Shown: positions 17,065 through 26,164 of the stretch, in pieces
How positions within the stretch are numbered: position 1 is the first letter of the stretch
How the letters are laid out: every line of letters starts with the position of its first letter
Source of the DNA: Paracoccaceae bacterium
GTDB taxonomy: Bacteria > Pseudomonadota > Alphaproteobacteria > Rhodobacterales > Rhodobacteraceae
Reading direction: 5' to 3'
Length of the DNA stretch: 33,781 nt
Assembly: GCA_030758115.1 (NCBI GenBank)
Contig: JANREX010000101.1
Span: 24,553 to 58,333 of the forward strand
The notes under the pieces: model-generated
What the model was told of the DNA's origin: nothing
Seen by the model: the letters and a program-made list of their open reading frames with translations, nothing else
Database searches by the model: none
Translations under genes and position numbers: made by a program

Positions 17065-20046
17065 TCAGCCCTCGATCTCGGACTTGGGCGGGGTCAGTTC
17101 CATCACCATGCCCGGTGCATCCGCAAAGGTGATCCGCTGGATATCGGCCAGGCGCATCTCGCCCGCGCCGCCATCCCGCGCGGTGACCAGCATGACATCG
17201 CCCATCCACAGGAAATCATAGGCCTCGGGCGTGCCTGCCAGCAGCGCGGTATTCACCCCCGCCCCGCCATGCATCCGCACGCAGCAGCCCATGGCCACCA
17301 GCGCGTCATCGCCCGGCCCGCCCAGCAGGATGTCGCGCGGATGCCTGGCCTCGACCCGCCCGCCGCCCTCGGGCGCATGGCGCATCACGCCGTTCAGGAA
17401 GGTGCCGGGCGCGCGGACCTCCCAGCTCACGCCACCGGCCGCGTTATAGGCCATCAAGGCATCCCAGCGCGGATTGCTGTCGCCCAGATGGCGCAGATGC
17501 CCCCAGCTGCCCCAGCGGGTGGGATGGCCCACATCGACAAAGGCATTGAACAGCGTACCGCCCAGGGCATCCCAGCCCGCCAGCAACTCGGTATAGATCG
17601 CGCCCATCTCGGGGCTGTAATTGTAGCTTGTGAAGAAATCGGTCAGCCGGGCGTTTTCCGTCCATTCGCCAAGACCCGCCACATGGGTGCCGCCCTCGTA
17701 CATCACCAGACGCATGCCATGCCGCGCGGCCAGATCCGCCTGATAGGGCAGAAGCTCGGTCAGCAGATCCTTGACGGACCCCGCCAGCAGCGCGCGTGTG
17801 ACCTCGCGCCGCGCGACATCCTCGCCCTCGTCCAGCCAGTCAAGGATTTGCGGCGCGAAATCATCCGTCCCCATCTCATGCCCGAAATAGCCGGTCACGG
17901 CATAGGCGTCGAAACTGTCGACCGGCGCGGGATTGCCCGATGCCTCGGCCCGCCACAGCGGCGCCTCAAGCAACCCCTCTTCCAGACCCGGCCAGCCGGT
18001 ATGCGTGGCCACGACCCGCACCAGCCGCGCCTCGGCCTGATCGCCGAAGACATCGGACCAGATCCCCATGACCTGCGCCGCGCGCATGCCCGCGAACTGC
18101 ATCCAGGCATCGGGGGCCGCATCCTGCCCCCAGCGTGCATTGGCCTGCTGCACCGCCCAATGGGTCTGCGGGAACATGAAGTTCCACAGCTCGTTGGAAT
18201 ATTCCACATAGGCCTTCAGCGAGGGGTCCAGATGGTCGCGCACCACCTCGGCCATGACCCGCACCAGCGCGTCATCGGCCATATGGGGCACGGTGAACCA
18301 TGGATCGGCCCCCACGAGATTGGCCAGATCGGCCATCACCTCAAGCGGGACACCGCGCCACACATACGAGAAATCGCCCACCAGCGGACGATCCCCCACC
18401 CCCTGCTGCGGCGAGCCGTTGGTAAAGCCCCAGTCCATGAACCGCAGCGCGCGCAGGTCCTGCACCTTCGCCAGCCAGGCGGGGTTGAAGACCTCGCCCA
18501 GCCGGGCCAGTTCCAGGTGATCCTCGCGCACCACGCGGATGTTGCGGATATGGTTGCCCTTCTCGCCCGGATCGGTGCGTTTCAGGGTGATCGACACCAG
18601 CCCCTCGCCGGGGGTGTAGTCAAAGGCGATCCGGTTCGGCCCGTAGCGCACACGCGACACGCGGCCCGCCACCTCAAGCTTGCCATCGCCCTCGTAGCTC
18701 AGCACATAGCGCCCCGCCATCGCGGTGGCGTCAGACGGCAGATCGGTCAGGATGAAGGCCTCAAGCCGGTCGACCTCGCGCGGGATGCGCAGCGGCCAGC
18801 CCTGCGCGTCCAGATACCCCTCGGCCTGCAGGCGGTCGATCTCGAAGCCGCCCCATTGCCCGCGCAGATGCCCGATCCAGGGGCGCGCGGTCTTCATCAC
18901 GTCGATGAAGGCATATTGCGTCGACCAGTCGGCAACGCCGTTCAGGCCCATCGCCAGCACCGGGTCGGCCACGGGATCGGCGGATGCCGTCAGCGGCGCG
19001 GCCGGGGCCGGATCGGCTGCGGCGGTGCGGGTGGGTGCGGGTTGGGGTGCGGGTTCGGGCGCTGCAGCAGGTGCCACGGGTGCAGGTGCCACGGGCGCGG
19101 GGGCAACCTCGGCGCGGTCACGCAGCTGCGCCGCACCCTGGCTGGCGTTCCAGATGAAATCCGCGATCTGCGGATAATTGGCGCGGATCGTGGGATGGAT
19201 GCTGTCGGGCAGGTCCATCGCGGCGGGCGGCGCCTTGTCATAAAGCACCGCGTAGGTGACCAGCGCGGCCAGGAAATAGGTGTTCGCCGTGCCATGCGGC
19301 GCGCCATCCTCGTAAAGCTCCAGCGCCTCCAGCGGGGCAAGATCGGTCTGGGTGTATAGCCGCGCCAGAACCGAACTGACCGGGATCATCGCGATATCCT
19401 GCCCCGGAAACTTTGCCTGCAGCCCGCGCACATAGGTCACGAACCAGTCGTGATAGGCGCCAAGATTGCCCTCGTGATAGCCGCGCAAGGCGCGTTCATT
19501 GGGCGGAAAGCGCCGGATCTGGCTGTCCATGTCGGCCCAGCCCTCATAGACCAGGATACGCGAGGCGGGGCTTTGCCCCAGGGTCCAGTCGATCAACCGC
19601 GCGGCAAGGTCCAGCGGGCTGGCCCCATCGGGGTTGTCCCCCTCATAGGGTAGATCGGGGGCCCGATATTGCACGAAATTCGCAGGCGTGATCACCACCG
19701 CGTCCAGACCGGCGGAACGGAAGCTGCGCCCGTTCAGGGCCGAACGCACCTCGCGGAAGGACCAGTTGGGGTTTGGCGGCAGGTCGTTCACGAAATTGCG
19801 CATGAAACCCCAGCTGCCATCCAGCGACAGCCGGTTGCCATCGGCGCGCGCGATCCGGTTCAGCCAATGGGGCACGGTCGTCTCGTCGCTGCTGCTCAGG
19901 TGATGCACCAGCGAATTGCCGAAGACAAAGACCTTGCGGTCCTGCATCTGCTGGGCCTGACCCTGGCCGGGCAAAAGCGTGGCCAGGGCCAGCACCACGG
20001 CCAGGAACGCCCCCCGTGTCATCGCCTTGATTGCGGTCTTGTGCAT
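17065..20046 (-). CDS. Secreted multidomain enzyme: SGNH hydrolase-like, glycosidase-like TIM barrel, RTX-like tail
   Basis: 993 residues with an N-terminal signal peptide (charged start, hydrophobic core, likely cleavage after A31). Residues 38-305 look like an SGNH hydrolase: Ser45 in FGNSLVHHL and Asp281/His284 in DSIHP. A Pro/Ala-rich linker spans about 312-360. Residues about 370-880 resemble a retaining glycosidase barrel, with a candidate acid/base E619 in VEYSNELWN and a candidate nucleophile E784 in MYEGGTH. Residues about 905-930 carry an RTX-like GGPGDDAL and HGGAGVN stretch. SGNH proteins often add or remove acyl groups; together the domains suggest trimming or deacylation of the exported polysaccharide. 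A strong GGGAGGTAA ribosome site precedes the ATG, and only 12 nt separate it from the upstream GT4 gene, so it belongs to the wzy-GT4 operon. The substrate is unknown. Confidence 0.8.
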   Translation of the reverse strand: MHKTAIKAMTRGAFLAVVLALATLLPGQGQAQQMQDRKVFVFGNSLVHHLSSSDETTVPHWLNRIARADGNRLSLDGSWGFMRNFVNDLPPNPNWSFREVRSALNGRSFRSAGLDAVVITPANFVQYRAPDLPYEGDNPDGASPLDLAARLIDWTLGQSPASRILVYEGWADMDSQIRRFPPNERALRGYHEGNLGAYHDWFVTYVRGLQAKFPGQDIAMIPVSSVLARLYTQTDLAPLEALELYEDGAPHGTANTYFLAALVTYAVLYDKAPPAAMDLPDSIHPTIRANYPQIADFIWNASQGAAQLRDRAEVAPAPVAPAPVAPAAAPEPAPQPAPTRTAAADPAPAAPLTASADPVADPVLAMGLNGVADWSTQYAFIDVMKTARPWIGHLRGQWGGFEIDRLQAEGYLDAQGWPLRIPREVDRLEAFILTDLPSDATAMAGRYVLSYEGDGKLEVAGRVSRVRYGPNRIAFDYTPGEGLVSITLKRTDPGEKGNHIRNIRVVREDHLELARLGEVFNPAWLAKVQDLRALRFMDWGFTNGSPQQGVGDRPLVGDFSYVWRGVPLEVMADLANLVGADPWFTVPHMADDALVRVMAEVVRDHLDPSLKAYVEYSNELWNFMFPQTHWAVQQANARWGQDAAPDAWMQFAGMRAAQVMGIWSDVFGDQAEARLVRVVATHTGWPGLEEGLLEAPLWRAEASGNPAPVDSFDAYAVTGYFGHEMGTDDFAPQILDWLDEGEDVARREVTRALLAGSVKDLLTELLPYQADLAARHGMRLVMYEGGTHVAGLGEWTENARLTDFFTSYNYSPEMGAIYTELLAGWDALGGTLFNAFVDVGHPTRWGSWGHLRHLGDSNPRWDALMAYNAAGGVSWEVRAPGTFLNGVMRHAPEGGGRVEARHPRDILLGGPGDDALVAMGCCVRMHGGAGVNTALLAGTPEAYDFLWMGDVMLVTARDGGAGEMRLADIQRITFADAPGMVMELTPPKSEIEG

Positions 20047-20058
20047 TGCCTTACCTCC

Positions 20059-21408
20059 CTAACCCGAATGTTCGAACTGATCCTGCCCTGCCACCGGATC
20101 GGGCCGCGTCTTGCGCCTGCCCAGCACCCAGTCATAGACCTGGCCCACCTGCGCGGCCTTGCGCGCCCAGGTGAACCGCGCCTGCACGCGCGCCTGTGCG
20201 GCAGCGCCCATCGGCTCCAGCAGCGCGGGGTCGGCTGCGATCCGCTCCAGCGCGGCGCGGAACCCCGCGATGATCTGCGCCCGCGCGCCCAAGGGCACGG
20301 TGAACCCGGTCTCGGGCGTCACCAGTTCCGCAGGCCCCGCGTAATCCACGATCAGCGGCACCAGCCCCAGGGCCATCGCCTCAAGCACGACGCCGCCCCC
20401 GAATTCGCGGATCGAGGGAAAGGCGAACAGCGCCGATCCCGCCGCCACATCCTGCACCCGCCCGTGATCCAGCCAGCCATGAAAGGTCACCGCGTCCTCG
20501 ATCCCCTCGGCCACGGCCTGGGCGCGCAGGCTCTCCATCATCGGGCCATCCCCGATCATGTCCAGCCGCATCCGCCCGTCCCGCAGCAGCGGGGCGGCTG
20601 CCTCAAGCAGCATGTCAGGCCCCTTGTAGGGCACCATCCGCCCGATGAAACAGGCCCGCAGCACCCCGTCACGCGGCACGCTGGCCTTGCGCGAGAACCG
20701 CGCGGGATCGACGGCATTTTCAGGGATATAGACGCATTTGTCCTGATAGGCCGCCGGCACCTCGGATTGGGTGTGGCGCGATCCGGTGATGATCGCCGCT
20801 GTCGCCCGCAGCATCCGCCCCCGCCCCGGCAGCATCTTGTAGGCCCCGCGCAGATAGGACAGCCATTCGCGTTCGCGCCGCCGTTCCGCATCGAAGGCGC
20901 GCGGCCATGGCACCCCGCCATTCAGCGGCCCCAGCACGAAAGGCACGCCCGCGCGCTTGCATTTCGCGGCCAGCGGGCTGGAGATCGTCGGGCTCAAAGG
21001 GGTGACCCGGTGCACGATGTCATACTCGCCCGCCTTGATCGCGGGGCCGAACCGCTTCCAGATCAGATGCTCGAACCACGGGTATGACAGCGCGTTGATC
21101 AGTTGCAGCGCGGTCCAGCCCTTGCCCTCGCCCATCCGCAAGACCTTGCCCACGGCCCAGAGCGGCTTGGCGATCGCCTCGCTGTCGATGGCGGTGAAAT
21201 CGCGCCCCTCGACCAGACCGGCGCGCAGGATCGCCTCGCGGTTGCGCACTTGCGTGACCAGATGCACATCGGCCACCTGCCCCAGCGCCCGCGCCAGCGA
21301 CCAGCCCACCAGCGGCACCGACACCCATTCGGGGTTCGCCGCCTCGGCGATCACCAGAACCCGCAGGCGACGTGGCGCGCCCTCTTGCTGCATCCCCGAT
21401 CCGTCCAT
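20059..21408 (-). CDS. GT4 family glycosyltransferase
   Basis: 449 residues, GT-B fold. The N-terminal domain opens with RLRVLVIAEAANPEW, and VHRVTPLSP and GPLNGGVPWP follow in the acceptor domain. The donor domain has FIGRMVPYKGPDMLLEAA, DMIGDGP, VTFHGWL and EX7E in REFGGGVVLEAMALG. It most likely adds a sugar to the undecaprenyl-linked repeat unit at the cytoplasmic face. The ATG at 21408 shares a base with the stop of the Wzy-like gene (TGATG), which fixes the start better than the longer open frame reaching 21492. The arrangement indicates one operon with wzy and the secreted enzyme. Donor and linkage cannot be read from sequence. Confidence 0.9.
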   Translation of the reverse strand: MDGSGMQQEGAPRRLRVLVIAEAANPEWVSVPLVGWSLARALGQVADVHLVTQVRNREAILRAGLVEGRDFTAIDSEAIAKPLWAVGKVLRMGEGKGWTALQLINALSYPWFEHLIWKRFGPAIKAGEYDIVHRVTPLSPTISSPLAAKCKRAGVPFVLGPLNGGVPWPRAFDAERRREREWLSYLRGAYKMLPGRGRMLRATAAIITGSRHTQSEVPAAYQDKCVYIPENAVDPARFSRKASVPRDGVLRACFIGRMVPYKGPDMLLEAAAPLLRDGRMRLDMIGDGPMMESLRAQAVAEGIEDAVTFHGWLDHGRVQDVAAGSALFAFPSIREFGGGVVLEAMALGLVPLIVDYAGPAELVTPETGFTVPLGARAQIIAGFRAALERIAADPALLEPMGAAAQARVQARFTWARKAAQVGQVYDWVLGRRKTRPDPVAGQDQFEHSG

Positions 21409-22787
21409 CACATCACGCTTTGCAATCGGGTCTGCGCCCGCTTGACCCTGACGGTCTGCGCATAACCCAGCAAGGACCCGGCCATCAGCCATGTCAGCGG
21501 CGTCAGCGTCGCATTGGGCAGCATGTCGATCATGTTGATCGCCAGGATCAGCGACATCCCCCCCAGCCAGGGCGGCAGGCTTTCATTCGGCACCCCCCTG
21601 ATCCTGAGCAGCAGAAGGAACAGCGGCAAGGACAGCAACCCGAATTCCGCCAGGTACCCGATCCAGCCATATGTCCCGAACACGATCACCCAGCGCCCAT
21701 CCGGCACGGTCAGAAGCCGCCCGTCGCCCGAATAGATCAGGTTGCGCCCGAAACTGCCCCAGCCCAGCATCGGTTTGCGCTCGGCCCGGGCCAGCAGGTA
21801 ATACTCGTTCTCAAGCCGGAACAGCAGCGATCCCGCGCGTTCCGGGTCGATCTGGTAGGCCTGGTTCAGGATCGCCTGCTCGGGCACCATGTTGTTGCCC
21901 TTCAGCACCGGATAGGTCACCGCAAGCAGCATCAGCACGAAGGCCACCCGCAGCTGGAAACGCGTGCTCAGGAACAGCAACACCGGCACCAGCGCCACCG
22001 CATAGAGCAACGAGGCCAGCGATTTGCACAGCACCAGCACCGCAAACAGGTAGATCCCCGCCAGAAGGAATTTCATGCTGCGCCGCTTGCCGCGCACATC
22101 GCCCCGGAACAGGCTGATCGCCGCCAGGATCGCGGTCAGCGCGAAGAAGGCAACCCACAGCCCGTGATAGAGGAAGACGATCGGCCGGAACCCGTCGCCG
22201 CGCATCATCTGGCCAAAGGAATGCTGGAAAAAGCCATAGATCCAGGTGTTCAGCTGTGGCGACAGGCGCACCTCCAGCAGCATGGGCAGCGAATAGGCCA
22301 GCCCGCCCAGCACCAGCGCCAGCAGCACATCGCGCTGATCCTTCTCGGTGGTCAGGAAATTCATCGCCATGACCATCGGCAGCGCCAGCAGCGCGTTCTG
22401 CACCATCATCGCAAGGCCTTCCTTCAGGCCCAGCGGCTGGATCACATACATCCCGTAGACGACGGGCTCGCCATTCGTCATCGCCGTCAGCATCGGACTG
22501 CACACGAAGACCAGCAGCAGGAACTTGGCCAGCGGATGGCGCGGCAGGAACTGCACCCGTTTGCCGTAGAAGATCATGCAGAACAGGAACGCGCTGAGCG
22601 CGGGGATCGTTTCCTTGGTCAGGGGCGGGATCAGCGGAAAATCGAAGGCCGTCGGCAGCGGCGGCAACAACAGGTAGGAAATGAGGATGCTGGCAATGAT
22701 CGCCCGGCCCGGCGGCAAGGTGCGAAACAGCATCAACCCGGCCAGAGGCCAGAGCGCAAGCACCAGAAAAGCAAACCCGTTGGGCAT
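21408..22787 (-). CDS. O-antigen polymerase/ligase-like membrane protein (Wzy)
   Basis: 459 residues with about 11-12 predicted transmembrane segments and a larger periplasmic loop around residues 300-345 (NQAYQIDPERAGSLLFRLEN). The block PMLGWGSFGRN and the following helix (WVIVFGTYGWIGYLAEFGLL) are characteristic of the Wzy/WaaL superfamily, where the loop arginines take part in joining repeat units. With a flippase and a first-sugar transferase nearby it most likely polymerises the repeat unit in the periplasm. Ligation to a lipid anchor is the alternative and cannot be excluded. The gene starts at an ATG 168 nt downstream of the sugar transferase gene and overlaps the following GT4 by one base. 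The ribosome site is weak (GAGGAACGGG). Confidence 0.85.
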   Translation of the reverse strand: MPNGFAFLVLALWPLAGLMLFRTLPPGRAIIASILISYLLLPPLPTAFDFPLIPPLTKETIPALSAFLFCMIFYGKRVQFLPRHPLAKFLLLVFVCSPMLTAMTNGEPVVYGMYVIQPLGLKEGLAMMVQNALLALPMVMAMNFLTTEKDQRDVLLALVLGGLAYSLPMLLEVRLSPQLNTWIYGFFQHSFGQMMRGDGFRPIVFLYHGLWVAFFALTAILAAISLFRGDVRGKRRSMKFLLAGIYLFAVLVLCKSLASLLYAVALVPVLLFLSTRFQLRVAFVLMLLAVTYPVLKGNNMVPEQAILNQAYQIDPERAGSLLFRLENEYYLLARAERKPMLGWGSFGRNLIYSGDGRLLTVPDGRWVIVFGTYGWIGYLAEFGLLSLPLFLLLLRIRGVPNESLPPWLGGMSLILAINMIDMLPNATLTPLTWLMAGSLLGYAQTVRVKRAQTRLQSVM

Positions 22788-22910
22788 CTCGGTGTCCCGT
22801 TCCTCAGATCATGCGGCAGGGCGGCGACCGTGATGCCCCGGCGTCTTTGCAGAGTGCCGCATTTGCCAATCCCGCGCGACCCATATCCCCCGCGTCTGGC
22901 AGAAATATGA

Positions 22911-22939
22911 CCGCGCCCCGGCACGAAACCGGGGCGCGG
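22911..22939 (-). terminator. Strong GC-rich hairpin after the sugar transferase gene
   Basis: Arms CCGCGCCCCGG and CCGGGGCGCGG, an 11-bp perfect stem with a 7-nt loop, 16 nt past the sugar transferase stop. On the minus strand it is followed by TCATATTTC, a poor U-tract, so termination may be partial. It would reduce read-through from the sugar transferase into wzy, letting the two be expressed at different levels. Confidence 0.65.
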
Positions 22940-22955
22940 CAGGATCATGACGATC

Positions 22956-23660
22956 TCAGTGACCGGTCGCCCGCACCACGACACCGAAAGTGCGCAGCAC
23001 GATTTTCAGGTCCGTCAAAAGGGACAGGTGATAAAAATAGTCGCGGTCATATTCGGCCCGCTGCGCAAAGCTGCTTTCATTGCGCACCGAGGTCTGCCAT
23101 GCGCCGGTGATCCCCGGACGCATCTCGAAATACTCGGTACCCGGATACAGGTCGCGCTGGTCGGTCATCATCGGGCGCGGCCCGACAACAGACATTTCGC
23201 CTTTCAGCACGTTCAGAAACTGCGGCAACTCATCCAGCGAGGTCTTGCGGATCAGCCGGCCGATCCAGGTCACGCGCGGATCCTTTCTCAGCTTCTGGTT
23301 GCGATCCCATTCAGCACGAGCCTCGGGGTTGCTGTCCAGATAGGCATTCAGCACCTTGTCGGCATTCGGGACCATCGTCCGCAGCTTGTACATGCGGAAA
23401 ACCTTGCCATGCATGCCAAGCCGCTTCTGCACATAAAAGGGCGAATGACCGTCCATCGCGACAAGGATGGACAGAACCGCCAGCACCAATACGACAGGAA
23501 GCGCGATCAAGGCCACAAATGCCAGATCGAACAGGCGCTTTCCCGGACCGTCATACAGAACCACCCGTTCCGATGACGGCATCGGCGCAGCCGATGTAAG
23601 AACATTTCTTACGGCGCGCTCCCGGACAGAGTCCGGGTATACGCCCAAATCATAAGCCAT
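22956..23660 (-). CDS. Undecaprenyl-phosphate sugar phosphotransferase (ExoY/WbaP C-terminal type)
   Basis: 234 residues, the short polyprenyl-phosphate hexose-1-phosphate transferase form. One hydrophobic segment follows KRLFDLAF (about residues 45-68). The catalytic region shows QKRLGMHGKVFRMYKLRTM, TSLDELPQFLNVLKGEMSVV (Asp-Glu pair), GPRPM and RPGITGAWQ. It transfers the first sugar-1-phosphate from a nucleotide sugar to undecaprenyl phosphate, starting the repeat unit. The ATG at 23660 was preferred over an upstream TTG (23690) because GGGAATGGGA precedes it and a hairpin occupies the longer version. A long gene-free region upstream suggests this is a regulated first gene. The sugar could be galactose, glucose or an N-acetyl hexosamine; the sequence does not decide. 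Confidence 0.92.
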   Translation of the reverse strand: MAYDLGVYPDSVRERAVRNVLTSAAPMPSSERVVLYDGPGKRLFDLAFVALIALPVVLVLAVLSILVAMDGHSPFYVQKRLGMHGKVFRMYKLRTMVPNADKVLNAYLDSNPEARAEWDRNQKLRKDPRVTWIGRLIRKTSLDELPQFLNVLKGEMSVVGPRPMMTDQRDLYPGTEYFEMRPGITGAWQTSVRNESSFAQRAEYDRDYFYHLSLLTDLKIVLRTFGVVVRATGH

Positions 23661-23683
23661 AGTCCCATTCCCCCAAATGAGCA

Positions 23684-23699
23684 GACGCAAAACTGCGTC
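23684..23699. promoter_or_regulatory. Leader hairpin upstream of the sugar transferase
   Basis: Perfect inverted repeat GACGCA-AAAC-TGCGTC, 23 nt upstream of the chosen ATG. It would fold into a short stem in the mRNA leader, or serve as an operator overlapping the promoter. Confidence 0.4.
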
Positions 23700-24243
23700 C
23701 TGAGCAGGTGAACCGAGTCATCTGTGGTCGCCGGGAAATGAAGTGCCGAGCCTGGGATCATTGGCATGAGAGGGACGTTCACGGACCAAGGGTCCGCGTC
23801 ACGAAGTCTCTGATACAGTTGTATGTTTCCCCTGGAACCCTCGCCCTATCTGGCAGCACATGGCGAAGGAGGCTCGTTCAGCAGTTGCACTTACATCTTT
23901 GGCCCGGAAGGCCGCTAACTCTCTTTCTTGCAATTGACCAAGGCCACTCTGTACCCAACTTCGGTATGCCTCATTTAAGCCTAACTTTTGCCAACAGGTC
24001 AATCTCAACGCGCGCCAAAATTATCGTTAAGGGACGCTTTAGTATCTTTCGTGACGCATATCAGCCCCTTCGACAGACAGTCAAAGCAAGCAAATGTGAC
24101 CGCATGATGCATGGCTGACAGACCAGGGACCGCCGCGCCCCGGATGAACAGTTTTCAGGGAAAAGCGGCAAAATCAGCCCTCATTGGTGGTCTGTATTGC
24201 AACAAAGCGATGGTTTGGGACTCGGTCGTTTCACTATTGGCAA

Positions 24244-24260
24244 CAATGATCGGATCATTG
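24244..24260. promoter_or_regulatory. 17-bp perfect palindrome, candidate operator
   Basis: CAATGATC-G-GATCATTG has 8-bp perfect arms around one base. It lies in the gene-free region about 580 bp upstream of the sugar transferase start. Such symmetry is typical of dimeric repressor sites (TetR/GntR-like), but no regulator gene is in the window. Confidence 0.4.
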
Positions 24261-24316
24261 GGTGACAAACGGAAACAGGCGCCCACCCGGTTCGGCCCAG
24301 GGGGCGGCACAGAGGG

Positions 24317-24349
24317 TGGCACAAAAATGGCACAAATGTGGCAAATCTT
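24317..24349. repeat. Three 11-bp phased repeats of TGGCA(C)AAA
   Basis: TGGCACAAAAA, TGGCACAAATG and TGGCAAATCTT follow each other at exactly 11-bp spacing, one helical turn. They place identical faces of the helix in register, as seen with cooperatively bound regulators or intrinsically curved DNA. No gene follows on the plus strand. Confidence 0.5.
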
Positions 24350-24489
24350 GGGCGGCATTCGGTCGCGGCAGCCACGGGTTTTCGTGCCTCAGTTCTGCCC
24401 CTTTCTTGACCTATTACAACCTTGGGACGACTTTAGCCCCGAACAATACCATGACATCGACCGCTTTGTTTCCCGAAAGCAGACGAAAA

Positions 24490-24513
24490 CACCCGGATCA
24501 CAAGAACCGGGTG
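24490..24513 (-). terminator. Rho-independent terminator of the glpDK operon
   Basis: On the minus strand, CACCCGG and CCGGGTG form a 7-bp perfect stem with a 10-nt loop, followed directly by TTTTCG. It lies 84 nt after the glpK stop and has the right orientation to end glpDK transcription. Confidence 0.8.
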
Positions 24514-24560
24514 ATTCAGCGTCAGGGTGATCTTGATTCGAGATCGGTCATGCGACCCCA

Positions 24561-24584
24561 GGCGACACCAGGCGACACCAGGCG
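24561..24584. repeat. Short 10-bp tandem repeat
   Basis: GGCGACACCA occurs twice head to tail and a third copy begins (GGCG), in the spacer between glpK and its terminator. It is probably a slippage product. Confidence 0.5.
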
Positions 24585-24597
24585 GGCCAATGCGCGA

Positions 24598-26085
24598 TCA
24601 GAAGGACAGCGTCGCCTCGACCGCGCGCTTCCACGCGCCATAGGCCGCCGCGCGCGCCTCCTCGGGCATGGCGGGCACGAATTGCCGCTCCAGCGCCCAG
24701 GTCCGGGCGAACTCCTCCTGCCCCGGATAAAGACCGGCGCGCATCCCCGCCAGCCAGGCCGCACCCATCGCCGTCGTCTCCAGCACGGCAGGCCGGTCCA
24801 CGGGGGCGCCGATGATGTCGGACAGGAACTGCATCGCCCAGCCCGACGCGCTCATGCCGCCATCCACGCGCAGCACGCGCCCTGCCCCTTGCGGCTGCCA
24901 GTCGGCCTGCATCGCCTCCAGCAGGTCGCGGGTCTGGAAGCCCACGCTTTGCAGCGCCGCCTTCGCCAGTTCGGCAGGCCCGGAATTGCGCGTCAGCCCA
25001 AAGACCGCCCCCCGGCAATCGGGGTTCCAATAGGGCGCGCCAAGACCGGTGAAGGCCGGCACAAGGATGACGTTCTGCGCCGGGTCCGCCTGTTCGGCCA
25101 GCGGCTGCGTCTCGCTTGCAGAGCGGATGATCTTCAACCCGTCACGCAACCATTGCACCACCGCCCCCGCGATGAAGATCGACCCTTCCAGCGCATAGGT
25201 CGGCTTGCCGTCCAGCTGATAGGCGATCGTGGTCAGCAACCGGTTGCGCGACACCACCGGCGTGTCACCGGTATTCAGCAGCGCGAAACATCCCGTGCCA
25301 TAGGTCGATTTCATCATGCCCGGCTGGAAACAGGCCTGCCCGATCGTGGCGGCCTGCTGATCGCCCGCCACGCCGAGGATCGGGATCTCGCCCCCGAACA
25401 GATCGGCGCGCGCCATGCCGAAATCGGCGGCGCAATCGCGCACCTCGGGCAGCAGGGCCATGGGAATATCCAGCATCTCGCACATGCTGCGCGACCAGCG
25501 CCCCTTGCGGATGTCGTAAAGCAGCGTCCGCGCCGCGTTGGTGGCATCCGTCGCATGCACCGCGCCGCCGGTCAGGTTCCAGATCAGCCAGCTGTCCACC
25601 GTGCCGAAGGCCAGCTCGCCCGCCGCGGCCCGCGCCCGCGCGCCCGGCACGTTATCCAGGATCCACGCCACCTTGGTGCCACTGAAATAGGGATCAAGCA
25701 GCAGCCCCGTGCGTTCGGTCACCGCCGCCTCGTGCCCCTCGGCCTTCAGCCGCTGGCACAGGGGCGCCGTGCGCCGATCCTGCCAGACGATCGCATTGTG
25801 AATGGGCTTGCCGGTCTTGCGGTCCCAGATCAGCGTGGTTTCGCGCTGATTGGTGATGCCGATCCCGGCAATGTCCCCCGCCTTGATGCCCGCCTTTTCC
25901 AGCACGGAACGACAGGTCGCCGCCGTGCTGGTCCACAGATCGGCCGGATCATGCTCGACCCAGCCCGAATCCGGGTAATGCTGGGGGAATTCCTGCTGCG
26001 CGACAGCCGCCACCTTGAGATCCCCGTCGAACAGGATCGCGCGGCTGGATGTGGTGCCCTGATCTATGGCCAGGATATAGCGCAT
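24598..26085 (-). CDS. glpK: Glycerol kinase
   Basis: 495 residues, the usual length of bacterial GlpK. It phosphorylates glycerol with ATP to sn-glycerol 3-phosphate in the cytoplasm. The N-terminal ATP-binding motif [10 protein letters not shown], the FGGY signature around [13 protein letters not shown], the block [20 protein letters not shown] and the C-terminal [18 protein letters not shown] are all present. The ATG at 26085 is supported by AGGGGGG just upstream; the longer open frame to 26295 runs into glpD and was not used. It follows glpD after 79 nt and ends before a clear terminator, so it is the second gene of a glpDK operon. No glycerol facilitator gene is visible in the window. 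Confidence 0.97.
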   Translation of the reverse strand: MRYILAIDQGTTSSRAILFDGDLKVAAVAQQEFPQHYPDSGWVEHDPADLWTSTAATCRSVLEKAGIKAGDIAGIGITNQRETTLIWDRKTGKPIHNAIVWQDRRTAPLCQRLKAEGHEAAVTERTGLLLDPYFSGTKVAWILDNVPGARARAAAGELAFGTVDSWLIWNLTGGAVHATDATNAARTLLYDIRKGRWSRSMCEMLDIPMALLPEVRDCAADFGMARADLFGGEIPILGVAGDQQAATIGQACFQPGMMKSTYGTGCFALLNTGDTPVVSRNRLLTTIAYQLDGKPTYALEGSIFIAGAVVQWLRDGLKIIRSASETQPLAEQADPAQNVILVPAFTGLGAPYWNPDCRGAVFGLTRNSGPAELAKAALQSVGFQTRDLLEAMQADWQPQGAGRVLRVDGGMSASGWAMQFLSDIIGAPVDRPAVLETTAMGAAWLAGMRAGLYPGQEEFARTWALERQFVPAMPEEARAAAYGAWKRAVEATLSF

Positions 26086-26164
26086 CTGTCCCCCCTTCTT
26101 CCCTGACAGGGCCCAAGCCCCCTGCCCTACCCTATCCACCGCCAGCGCGGCGGCAAGACCATCG

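Larger units (their letters stand above)
23661..24489. other. About 830 bp without a recognisable gene
   Basis: This is the least GC-rich stretch near the exopolysaccharide genes. Its open frames (for example 23708-24118 plus and 24111-24530 plus) show no recognisable domain, no convincing ribosome site and amino-acid usage unlike the neighbours, so none is called. It contains inverted repeats at 23684-23699, 23782-23796 (CGGACC-AAG-GGTCCG) and 24244-24260, and phased repeats at 24317-24349. It is the probable control region of the sugar transferase; a decayed gene or insertion remnant is the alternative. Confidence 0.5.

Noticed and set aside
23708-24118. Possible 136-residue gene on the plus strand
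   Set aside because: No ribosome site, no domain, unusual composition; part of a control region or remnant.
24317-24345. Sigma-54 promoter (TGGCAC-N5-TGGC)
   Set aside because: The -12 element should read TTGC, and no gene follows on the plus strand. The pattern is better explained by the 11-bp repeat.
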